Assembly (NCBI GenBank): GCA_000992325.1
Contig: LBTZ01000004.1
Coordinates: forward strand, 1 to 43,861
Direction: 5' to 3'
Length of the DNA stretch: 43,861 bases
Source: Parcubacteria group bacterium GW2011_GWD2_38_11
GTDB taxonomy: Bacteria; Patescibacteriota; Minisyncoccia; Moranbacterales; GWC2-37-73
This document shows positions 31,412 through 39,492 of the stretch, piece after piece. The notes beneath the pieces are model-generated. The model did not search any database, was not told the origin of the DNA, and saw only the letters and a list, made by a program, of their open reading frames with translations. Position 1 is the stretch's first letter, and every line of letters starts with the position of its first letter. Made by a program: the position numbers and the translations under genes.

Positions 31412-32527
31412 TTATTTAAAATAACATTTGGATCTTTCATTCGCACCCCATTGCGCCCAGCTATTGCCATCGGCATTATAGATGCTGTTTGCAGTCGCTA
31501 TGTTATTTGAGGTATTTTTAGCCGCAACAACACAGTCTACGTAAAGCTTTGCTGAATAAGAATCATTTTTAACTCGACAACTATGATCTTTAGCGGTGTA
31601 CTGACTAGTAAACGCACTCGGGCACGGCAATCCTCCAATTGGATGTACGGTAATATTTATCTGAAAAAGTCCCCAGGATGCAACACTTCCATCAGCACAT
31701 ATATCAACAGTGCTTGCAATTGATTTTCCATTACTCTCCCCATTACATATACTTGATGCTTCCGTTGCTTTTGATCCAAATGTGCTTGTAAGAGTTGCAA
31801 CACTACATTCTGAAGTTGTTGCTGGCTTACAAACACCAGCAGGTCCCATTGGCGTACCCATAGTTTCAGTTACCTCCACCGGTGTAAAACTCAAATTAAT
31901 TTTCGTCAACTCTGGATTAATCACATAGAGGATTAAATATGCTCCTAGAGCTGCCACGATGCCCAACAGCGCATCCCAAATGATTCCTCTAGCATTGCCT
32001 GCTGTAGATGTGTTTCCTGCACTAGCCATATACATAAAGCCTCCTACTACTAACATAAACAGTCCTGCTATTCCTACTGTCCAGATTCCAAATTTGTATA
32101 TTGCCAGAATCATTGTTGGGAGATCTGTGAGGGTTGATCCTGCTTTAAAAAAACCAGGGAATGATTCGAGGAGGGTGTAATTGAATTTTTTGGTGTTTTG
32201 TGTTGTTGCAGGTGTTTTTGAAAAATTTAAATCTGAGGAATCTAATATAACATCTACACCCTGATCATTTGGTGTTCCGTTGATAATTGCATTGGCATCA
32301 GCTTGCGATTGAATTCCACAATCTCCGGTGGCTGATAAGACTGACTTTCCAGTCGGACATGCACATTTATTATTTATCCAGCTTCCTCCACTTCTCGTAC
32401 AAGCCTGTTGATCTTCTATTGCAAATGCATTACTTATTTTAATTGTTAAAAAACCACCAAAAAACAATCCCGCCAAAAGAATTGCAAAAAATATTTTCTT
32501 GTTATGTTTTTTTATTTTATTTTTCAT
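31412..32527 (-). CDS. T4SS_pilin-core protein fused to a lysozyme/lytic-transglycosylase-like domain
   Basis: This 371-residue exported protein has a signal peptide (1-36), a short Cys-rich stretch (CTRSGGSWINNKCACPTG, about 43-60), a linker, and a two-helix pilin core (113-217) that differs from that of the M15 fusion at one residue. The C-terminal domain (about 233-371) has a likely catalytic Glu (E264 in SICNGESNGKS) and the downstream SWGLFQIN (284-291), the arrangement of Slt/lysozyme-type muramidases; several Cys suggest disulphides. The role inferred is local cutting of peptidoglycan glycan strands around a pilus or secretion channel. Start: ATG 32527, no Shine-Dalgarno sequence, 12 bp after the 1248-residue gene. 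Confidence 0.82.
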   Translation of the reverse strand: MKNKIKKHNKKIFFAILLAGLFFGGFLTIKISNAFAIEDQQACTRSGGSWINNKCACPTGKSVLSATGDCGIQSQADANAIINGTPNDQGVDVILDSSDLNFSKTPATTQNTKKFNYTLLESFPGFFKAGSTLTDLPTMILAIYKFGIWTVGIAGLFMLVVGGFMYMASAGNTSTAGNARGIIWDALLGIVAALGAYLILYVINPELTKINLSFTPVEVTETMGTPMGPAGVCKPATTSECSVATLTSTFGSKATEASSICNGESNGKSIASTVDICADGSVASWGLFQINITVHPIGGLPCPSAFTSQYTAKDHSCRVKNDSYSAKLYVDCVVAAKNTSNNIATANSIYNADGNSWAQWGANERSKCYFK

Positions 32528-32539
32528 TTTTACTAAACA

Positions 32540-35500
32540 TCATTCACTTTCTTTTTTGAAAAGTGTTTCCGGAATAAAGGCAAACAGCAAACCAGTTACC
32601 ATCAACAACAAAACCGAAGTTAAAGAAATTTTAAGCAAGAACATCAACTGCTCCGGCAAATGTGTGATCAAACTAGCACCAAAAAAATTCGCTTTTGATG
32701 CGGCAACAACTTCTCCAGATCCAGCAATAACATCAAGTTGAATGTTGGCATTTTGATTTTCTTCAACAGCCTCTTCCGGCGCTACCCCCCAATTTCTATA
32801 AAGTGCTTTACGAATATTATTAAGTTGATCTTCATTTCCTAGCAAATAGTGAGCACTAAGTCCTATATTGTAGCTTTCACCAGGCATTTTGTCCAAGGGA
32901 AATAATATTTGATTTTGATTTTGGTATTCCGATATTATTTGTCCATCAATCGACCAGTCAAATCCAGCTTGTCCATTTTTCCAGGCTGGATAAAAGGCGG
33001 CTCCCAACATTATAGTCTTACCAGTATTAGCTTCTAAAACCTGCGTGCTATAATCAGGGTATCTATTACCATTTAAATCTTTATAATACCCGAGTAATTT
33101 TGGCCAAACATTTCCATCTGCAGCAATTATCTGTAACTGCGGCTCGATGATAACAAAATGCCTACTGACCTCAATCGGTTCGTTTGTTTTTGTGTCTATA
33201 GCTTTCGCTACCACCTCCACAGCCTCTCCTGGATTACCAAGTATTGGAAAAAACAGAGCATTTCCATTCACCTGAGTGCATTGAGTCTTGGAAACACTAG
33301 CACTACAAGATATTGGGTTACCATTGACCGTCCAAGAAAAAGTACTTCCGCTAAGGTTTGCACCATTTGAATTTGGAACCATAAGCCCCAAGATTTCATT
33401 TTTAGTTACATAACAAGTTGATTTTCCTGCTTGATCACTACAAAGTTCTGTCTCATTGGTATTATTCATTAAAAGATCACCGTCACTTTTAGCAACAACT
33501 TGATACACGCGTATTTCATTTTGCTGCTGCCTGACTCTAACCACAACATCGCCTTGTGCGGACTGACCTCCATCAGCTGCAGTACCATTTATTTTTACAC
33601 GAACCTTCAGATAAAAAACTCCATTATACTTGCTAGGATCCAATAATCCTTTTTTAATAAAATCATCATCCATATTTAAATACACAGCTAATTCTTTTTT
33701 ATCCATACCTATTATAGCGTCTGTAAAAAGAGCACCTGTACTCTCCATACCTGTTGTTATATCAACCCAACTAGTTGTATCAATTGGAGCATCTGAGCCA
33801 TCCCTGCTTTTTTGCACTGACCAGCTATATACAAGGCTATTGGGATCTTTAAGGTTTGATGCATTTGCTGAAACATTTAAAATATCCCCCTTGCCGTTAG
33901 GGTCATTGATTGGATTTTCTGGTGTTGCCACAAGTTCCACTTTTAAGCCCGAAGTGCCATCGTCATCAGGCGTTATTAAATTTTCCTCTAAACAATTATC
34001 CAGGTCGAATTCAGCTGTCAAAAATCCCTTTTTTGTCACACCCGAGCCTTCCACATAAAAACCTACATTATTTTCATCTTTATTTAGTTTATCAAGATCA
34101 CTGCATATACCCTTAGAAAATGCCCAGGTTCTCTTGTTTGTTGAATCTGCATGATCTGTTGATAAAACACTATCTCCCTCCACTACCACACCAATTTGAT
34201 CTCCAGGTGAAAACATCCAGCTAAATTTATCCACGCCCAAACCGATGACGGCCTCTTCATCCTTTTGTATTCCATTCGTGGAAATTTTTGCCGGATCAGC
34301 ACCCCAGAATTTCTTTTCTGCTAATGTAAATTTTCCATCACCCGTCATTTCTCCTGGAACTTTTGCAAAAAGATGTTTACACATATTAGCACCTCGCTTA
34401 AAGCCACAGGTTGGCTTAAGTGTCGAATTTCCATTTACACTATCTGTCATACTATTTTTTGTAGTAACACATAATTGCCCTTCAATAGTGGAAAAGATTT
34501 TGTTTTTTTCATTTAAAAATTCCGGCACAGGTGATGATATTGTTGTGTTTAAGGGTGTTGGCTTGAAAATATATTGGCAAATATTCGCATTATCACTACT
34601 TGTAATAGGGAGAGAGGGAGCAAAAATTACGCCTTTAGCCGGGTTACTATCCGAAGCATTTTCTGGAAAAATAGTATTGCCCGTATTTTTCACACATACA
34701 GCAGTCTGGTCATCCGCGCGACAATCAATCTCTGTTTTATAATTTTTAAGATCAGTTACTTTACATTTTTGCAGACTTTCATTAATATTTTTGTCTGAAC
34801 TTATTTCTGTGTCAACACATATACTGCCAATATTTTCTGTAACTAACTTACTGATTGTATATGCCGCAGGCGGCGTTGCCGCTGCCGCAATATTTGCGGC
34901 AAGTTGATCATAGGAAGGATTAAGCACACCACAAGTGCTAGCCGTAAGTGTGGTTGCACAACTACGATGATAACCATCTGGACAACTATCAAAAATTGGC
35001 TCAACTTTTCTCAATTCATAATCAAGACCTGACTCTCCTTCGCGTACATAACAATTTGGAGCATCATCTTTATTTTCCTCCTCTCCAGAATTTATTTTCC
35101 ACTCATTATCAGAAACCACTGGAGATGGCCAAGCTTTATATCCAGCCACATTCTCGTTAATAGCTGATATATAGTCAGCTCCACCCTGATCAAATCTTTT
35201 TCCAACAATAATGCGCGTGGCTGCTATCTTCCAATCATTTTCGGTTATTTTATTATCATCATCAAGGTCACATTTGGCTTTAAGATTCACATCATTAATA
35301 ACATTTTTTTTATTTTCACACCCTTCTCTTTTTAAATACCAAGTAAAATATAATTTTTTTGGATCAGAGGTTTCATTAAAAAAACCAGGAATTGCAGTTG
35401 CTGTTATTGTTGAACCCGCCTGGAAAGAACTTCCTGAAAAATTAACAGCTACCGATGGACTTGGTTGCTTATTTATTAAACTACCAGCGTTGTCAGCACC

Positions 35501-36286
35501 GTTTAAAATGTCAGTATCCATCGGATTAATATTTATATCGGGTGTTTGTCCGGCATCCCGTGAATCATTTATAGCATCGCTCAAGTCTCCAAAAGTGAGT
35601 AGCGCATCAGGATCGGTGGTGGTGCTTTTAGTAAAACCCCCATCAGCCTTAAGTATTGATAACACATTATTTATGCATGCCAAATCTCCTCCACATGCTT
35701 CCAGCGCATTATTTGCCCTTGTCTTGTCTAAACCATTATCTGTTATTTTTTCATTTGTTACTATTTTAAGGGCATTTATAATTTTATTATTATAGCCATC
35801 AGCAATAGCTTTTTCACAAGCATTTACAGCGGTACAATTATTTGCAATTCGACAATCCTGAACACTAGTAATATCTACAGCATTATTACACTTAACTATC
35901 CCATTACAAAATCCGAGAGCAGGACTTGTCCCTGTATTTATAACACTAGAAGGATCAAGCGCAGTATCAGAACAGGTTGCAGGCGTTACTGTTGGTGCTG
36001 CCCATCCTGTTAAGGCTCCAAACTCATCATACAAAGGAGTGCCTACTGGTGCTGTATAACTAGCATACAAAAAAGAACCAGCAGCAGGTGGAGCAGCAGG
36101 AGCGGGTGGCTCAATATTAACAAATGGAAAATGGTATACTGCTATATTATTTCCACTTACTACCACATTTTTATCTGTATCATATGCAGTTCCTGACGCA
36201 AAAACGGCTAACGGGCTTGCTATGAAAATAATTTCCATAAATAACGCCACCATTTTCAAATATTTTTTATTTTTTGTTTTTTGCAT
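32540..36286 (-). CDS. Very large exported Cys-rich surface protein with Ig/PKD-like modules and EF-hand-like loops
   Basis: This 1248-residue protein has a signal peptide (1-31, ending VFASG) and a C-terminal membrane helix (about 1217-1239) with a short charged tail, so nearly all of it is outside. Regions containing TWYLKREG (about 316), YSWSVQ (about 820), FSWTVNG and FDWSIDG look like repeated Ig/PKD-type beta domains. Two loops resemble calcium-binding EF-hand/dockerin motifs: DLDDDNKITENDW (340-352) and GDGKFTLAEKKFW (649-661). More than 20 Cys occur, mostly in the N-terminal two thirds. No family recognised as a whole. It precedes the pilin fusions in the operon and could be the scaffold or adhesin of the apparatus. 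Confidence 0.78.
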   Translation of the reverse strand: MQKTKNKKYLKMVALFMEIIFIASPLAVFASGTAYDTDKNVVVSGNNIAVYHFPFVNIEPPAPAAPPAAGSFLYASYTAPVGTPLYDEFGALTGWAAPTVTPATCSDTALDPSSVINTGTSPALGFCNGIVKCNNAVDITSVQDCRIANNCTAVNACEKAIADGYNNKIINALKIVTNEKITDNGLDKTRANNALEACGGDLACINNVLSILKADGGFTKSTTTDPDALLTFGDLSDAINDSRDAGQTPDININPMDTDILNGADNAGSLINKQPSPSVAVNFSGSSFQAGSTITATAIPGFFNETSDPKKLYFTWYLKREGCENKKNVINDVNLKAKCDLDDDNKITENDWKIAATRIIVGKRFDQGGADYISAINENVAGYKAWPSPVVSDNEWKINSGEEENKDDAPNCYVREGESGLDYELRKVEPIFDSCPDGYHRSCATTLTASTCGVLNPSYDQLAANIAAAATPPAAYTISKLVTENIGSICVDTEISSDKNINESLQKCKVTDLKNYKTEIDCRADDQTAVCVKNTGNTIFPENASDSNPAKGVIFAPSLPITSSDNANICQYIFKPTPLNTTISSPVPEFLNEKNKIFSTIEGQLCVTTKNSMTDSVNGNSTLKPTCGFKRGANMCKHLFAKVPGEMTGDGKFTLAEKKFWGADPAKISTNGIQKDEEAVIGLGVDKFSWMFSPGDQIGVVVEGDSVLSTDHADSTNKRTWAFSKGICSDLDKLNKDENNVGFYVEGSGVTKKGFLTAEFDLDNCLEENLITPDDDGTSGLKVELVATPENPINDPNGKGDILNVSANASNLKDPNSLVYSWSVQKSRDGSDAPIDTTSWVDITTGMESTGALFTDAIIGMDKKELAVYLNMDDDFIKKGLLDPSKYNGVFYLKVRVKINGTAADGGQSAQGDVVVRVRQQQNEIRVYQVVAKSDGDLLMNNTNETELCSDQAGKSTCYVTKNEILGLMVPNSNGANLSGSTFSWTVNGNPISCSASVSKTQCTQVNGNALFFPILGNPGEAVEVVAKAIDTKTNEPIEVSRHFVIIEPQLQIIAADGNVWPKLLGYYKDLNGNRYPDYSTQVLEANTGKTIMLGAAFYPAWKNGQAGFDWSIDGQIISEYQNQNQILFPLDKMPGESYNIGLSAHYLLGNEDQLNNIRKALYRNWGVAPEEAVEENQNANIQLDVIAGSGEVVAASKANFFGASLITHLPEQLMFLLKISLTSVLLLMVTGLLFAFIPETLFKKESE

Positions 36287-36291
36287 ACCTA

Positions 36292-36936
36292 TTATTTTAC
36301 AGTTAAAGCAATAAAAGTCGAATCAATTATAATAATGAAAAATAATTGTCCAAAAAAAGAATAGGATAACGAATTACTTTTATATGCAATCCAGCCTGCA
36401 AAAGGGTTAAATACTAAATATGTTACATAAAACCAATAAGGTAAATTCAAAAATAACATCAAAACTATAAAAAACAAAAATTGTATTACAATTGCCCATT
36501 TCCCTAAAAAAGTAGAAAAATAAAACATCACAAATCCCCTAAAAAAAAGTTCATACATAGTAACAGTAAAAGCAACGCCCGTAAATTCATATAATAAAAA
36601 CTGCTTAAAATCCGTTTTTACAAGTATCGACAATAAATAGTGATTCCCAATATCTGTATATTTAAAAAGAATAGCCATTATTAAAAAAGAACAGAATAAA
36701 CCAATCATTAAATACAATAAATTCTTTTTCCAATCACCAATTAAAATATTTTTTAAAATATTTTCTTTTTTTAAAAATAAGTTATTATATAAAAATGGAA
36801 GTGCAACTAAAAATATCAAAGCTACAAATTTATATTGAAAATATCCATTAGCTGGAAAAAAAACATAACCCGCCAAACAAAATAATATAAAAATACTTGT
36901 AACCGCTTGCTGCTTATTTATTTTAATATTTTTCAT
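36292..36936 (-). CDS. CPBP-like multi-pass membrane protein (CAAX-protease family)
   Basis: This 214-residue protein with about six hydrophobic helices carries TMYELFFRGFVMF (about 125-137), resembling motif 1 of CPBP membrane proteases (EExxxR), although the first Glu is Tyr. The second and third motifs (FxxxH, HxxxN/D) are not evident: positions near LNLPYWFYVTYLVFNPFAG lack a His. It may be inactive or merely related. It is the first gene of the pilin operon, 5 bp before the large surface protein. Such proteins sometimes accompany exported peptides, but a role here is inferred only from position. Confidence 0.6.
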   Translation of the reverse strand: MKNIKINKQQAVTSIFILFCLAGYVFFPANGYFQYKFVALIFLVALPFLYNNLFLKKENILKNILIGDWKKNLLYLMIGLFCSFLIMAILFKYTDIGNHYLLSILVKTDFKQFLLYEFTGVAFTVTMYELFFRGFVMFYFSTFLGKWAIVIQFLFFIVLMLFLNLPYWFYVTYLVFNPFAGWIAYKSNSLSYSFFGQLFFIIIIDSTFIALTVK

Positions 36937-36963
36937 TTATCTTATACTTCTATTTATACGCAA

Positions 36964-36991
36964 ATTATAACATCTTACACATAATTCACAA
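36964..36991 (-). promoter_or_regulatory. Promoter of the pilin/hydrolase operon
   Basis: On the minus strand TTGTGA (36991-36986), 16-bp spacer, TATAAT (36969-36964), about 25 bp before the CPBP-like start codon. Confidence 0.5.
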
Positions 36992-37021
36992 AATATATCT
37001 TACTACACAATAAACATTATT

Positions 37022-37446
37022 TGTGTATAACTCGTGTATAAGTATATTTACTCTTAACACTTTTTTATTACCCTATTTTCTTAAAAAATTAAGGGTTTAT
37101 TTTCTAAAATAAATAATAGGTCAGTGTGTCATATAATTCCCCTCTTATATATTTTTCTAAAAATAAAGAGTTCGGTATTAATGTATTAATTGTATTTTAT
37201 ATAAATATATAATATTTATTATTATTAGTAAGTTAAAATTTGTGTATAAGTAGATAAAAAAGGGTGTTTAAAAGAAAAAAGATGTTTTTGAATGTGAATA
37301 AGGATGTGGTGAGTTGCAAAGATGTTTGTGGATAAAACAATAATTGGTTGCAAATAAATTAAAGCACCAAGTTGTGCACAAGACTACCAGATGTTTATCC
37401 ACAAGAAATAAAGAGGATAAAGGTATTTATGCACCACTTATACACA
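37022..37446. other. AT-rich gene-free region with a cluster of DnaA-box-like sequences
   Basis: No gene is seen in 36937-37437. Perfect DnaA boxes are TGTGGATAA (37327-37335) and TTATCCACA (37395-37403). Near matches are TGTGTATAA (37022-37030 and 37241-37249), CGTGTATAA (37033-37041), TGTGCACAA (37373-37381), TTATGCACC (37427-37435) and TTATACACA (37438-37446). Left-hand boxes are in reverse orientation and most right-hand ones are forward. Between them is an extremely AT-rich segment (about 37130-37260). It could be the true origin, a secondary origin or a DnaA-titration site. Confidence 0.5.
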
Positions 37447-37896
37447 GCAAGAGCCTTCTTTTTTATAAAAAAAGATTAAAAGGACACAGCTCCCGACAAA
37501 AATAAAAATATCCGCTGGATTAAAAAGGGGAAAAATAGTCCAGTCCAGTGAAATAAAGTCAGTTACACATCCAAACAGAAAACGATCCAGGACATTAGAA
37601 AAAACTCCACTTAATAGTAATGTGGCTCCCAATAAAGGCAAAAGTTGCACAGGATTGCTTTTGGAGAGATATTTTAAATAAAAAACGCTTAATAATAAGA
37701 AAATGGCCAAAATAAGCCAAAAAAGAAAGTGAGGCAATAAAAAGCCAAAAGAAATACCCTTATTGCATATGTAAAAACCGCCTAAGTGGCGGATTTTATA
37801 TTTAAGGACTTGATCTAAAATAACAAAAAAGATTGAACCGCAAGATAAATAAAGAAAAAATAAAGAAGGATGTAGTGATAATTTTTTGTTAAACAT
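37438..37896 (-). CDS. lspA: Signal peptidase II (lipoprotein signal peptidase)
   Basis: LspA removes the signal peptide of lipidated prolipoproteins in the membrane, and thus would process the two lipoproteins at 7.3-7.9 kb. The 152-residue protein has four hydrophobic helices and the family motifs LDQVLKY (27-33), NKGISFG (45-51), SNVLDR..VTDFI with catalytic D113, and FNPADIFI with catalytic D129. A GGAG lies a few bases before the ATG at 37896. It follows the DksA-like gene by 31 bp on the same strand. Confidence 0.9.
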   Translation of the reverse strand: MFNKKLSLHPSLFFLYLSCGSIFFVILDQVLKYKIRHLGGFYICNKGISFGFLLPHFLFWLILAIFLLLSVFYLKYLSKSNPVQLLPLLGATLLLSGVFSNVLDRFLFGCVTDFISLDWTIFPLFNPADIFIFVGSCVLLIFFYKKEGSCCV

Positions 37897-37927
37897 AGCG
37901 ACTCCGGATGCTGTTTTTGGATAAATA

Positions 37928-38278
37928 TTAACAATGAATACAATTTTTTGCAGCCGGATAAGCCTTTAATCGCTCTAATTGAATGTCGGTACCACAATTT
38001 TCGCATTTTCCATAAGTACCAGCTTCCATTTTTTCAAGTGCCTCAAGAATTTCTTTTAATTGTTTTTCAAGAGTGGCTTCCAAAGCCAAATTGTCGGTAT
38101 ATTCTTCAACTTCAGAGGCATTTTCGTCCTCATTGGTTCCTATTTCGCTGAAATTAGTGCTAAAATCACCAGCACTTGTTGTTGGTTTGGCAATTCTATT
38201 AAGCTCTTCTTCTACGCGTTTTTTTTCCAAAAGAAGTTTATCCTTTAATTCAGCCAGTATTTTTGAATCAAGAGTCAT
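37928..38278 (-). CDS. DksA/TraR-family C4 zinc-finger protein
   Basis: This 116-residue protein has a coiled-coil first half (ELKDKLLLEKKRVEEELNRI and ALEATLEKQLKEILEALEKM) and a C-terminal zinc finger with C92, C95, C113 and C116 (CENCG..NCIHC). DksA/TraR proteins insert the coiled coil into the RNA polymerase secondary channel to modulate initiation. The acidic tip residues of true DksA (DxxDxA) are not clearly present; the loop here is DENASEVEEY. It may be a YteA/TraR-like regulator. The last residue is the fourth zinc ligand, so no C-terminal helix follows. Confidence 0.85.
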   Translation of the reverse strand: MTLDSKILAELKDKLLLEKKRVEEELNRIAKPTTSAGDFSTNFSEIGTNEDENASEVEEYTDNLALEATLEKQLKEILEALEKMEAGTYGKCENCGTDIQLERLKAYPAAKNCIHC

Positions 38279-38363
38279 AATGTTTTTATTTAAGTGATTA
38301 TTTTTTGGATATAGTGTTTGTTACTCGTAAAGAATAGCAAAAAACAAGGAAAATGTCTATATT

Positions 38364-38762
38364 TTAGATAAAAATATTTTTTAAATGCCTTATTGTGGCC
38401 AAATTTGTCTCTAGGTCAGCTACTAATGTGATAGCATCAAAACGATAAGAAACATTAAACAATTGCCTTCCTGAGATATAAAAAGCTGCCGCTTTGTTTA
38501 ACTTATACAACTTTGCTCTGTTTATATTTTCCTCTGGCAAAGTGGATCCTTTTATCGATTCAATTCTTGTCTTTACTTCAACAAAAACAATCTCGTCTTG
38601 ATCTTTGGCAATAATGTCTATTTCTCCAAGTCTTCGTCCGGTTTTATTACAAAAATTGGTCTCTAATATGCTGTAGCCGAGTTTTGTAAGATAATTTACC
38701 GCGGCTTTTTCCCCGCGTGCACCAATAGAAAGATTTATTTTGTTGGTATTAAGTTTAAACAT
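38364..38762 (-). CDS. yraN: YraN/UPF0102-family nuclease-fold protein
   Basis: This 132-residue protein shows the family pattern GARGEKAAVNYLTKLGYSILETNF, GEIDIIAKDQDEIVFVEVKTR (the D..ExK restriction-enzyme-like core) and the C-terminal YRFDAITL. UPF0102 proteins have a Holliday-junction-resolvase-like fold; their function is not settled. The length is normal. No Shine-Dalgarno sequence is seen at ATG 38762. Confidence 0.9.
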   Translation of the reverse strand: MFKLNTNKINLSIGARGEKAAVNYLTKLGYSILETNFCNKTGRRLGEIDIIAKDQDEIVFVEVKTRIESIKGSTLPEENINRAKLYKLNKAAAFYISGRQLFNVSYRFDAITLVADLETNLATIRHLKNIFI

Positions 38763-39492
38763 AAAAAATCCCTATCAAAAGGGGTTTTAAGTATTCAAAA
38801 GAAAGGTAAGTGTAAAACCGGATTTCACAATTGCATTTTTCTTGAAGAAAAAAGGTATGGAAACCCGGCGCTGTTAGACACCGAATATAATATAAATGGC
38901 GTACAGCGCCGAGTGTTATGTATGTATCAACATATAAATTTGAAACGTATAGCCCGGGTGAAGGCATTTTCTTGTTTACCAATTATATGTATTTTGTATA
39001 CATACGGCTTCGTATATCATTCTGAGCTTTTATTTGACATACTTATGTGAAGTACCTATCCTCTGGCATAAAGCCTTTGATGGGTTTGAAAGAACTGTAA
39101 ATTTTTATTTTTTGTTTTTGTATAAAAATTTGTTTTTTTGTTTTTGTTTTGTTTCCCTTCTCAGAATAAGGGTGACTTCGATTACAATGAATCTAAGTAC
39201 TTTGGACAGTACTCACGTTCCAATCGCAAATAGGGGGAAATTGTGATTGGAACGTGAGTACCGAGTGGATGAAGTTGTTAAAGTTCACTTGATATTTCAA
39301 TTATAGCAGAAAATATGCCTCCGGTCAACGATGTGGCGTAATAATGGCTCTATGGCGGTATAAATATGACACATTGGCACTTATTTTTGATCTATTTGAA
39401 AAATAAAAAAATCGGTGCCGTTTGCGAAAGTAAATTATTTAATTTTTTACCCACAAATGACCACACTTATGCACAAGTTATCCACAGTCAGA
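38763..39492. other. 730-bp gene-free region with hairpins and two DnaA-box-like sites
   Basis: No convincing reading frame. It contains CGGCGCTGT/ACAGCGCCG arms around an AATATAATATAAAT core (about 38866-38913), a T-rich stretch (39098-39152), the perfect hairpin at 39209-39261, and TTATGCACA (39467-39475) with TTATCCACA (39478-39486) just before the end of the 508-residue gene. Confidence 0.5.
39209..39261. repeat. Perfect 17-bp inverted repeat
   Basis: GTACTCACGTTCCAATC (39209-39225) is exactly complementary to 39245-39261, with a 19-nt spacer containing AGGGGGAAA. No T-run follows on either strand, so it is not a standard terminator. Confidence 0.85.

Noticed and set aside
38755-38982. 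75-codon minus-strand frame upstream of yraN
   Set aside because: No ribosome binding site, runs into the yraN start, and contains the CGGCGCTGT hairpin; not protein-like.
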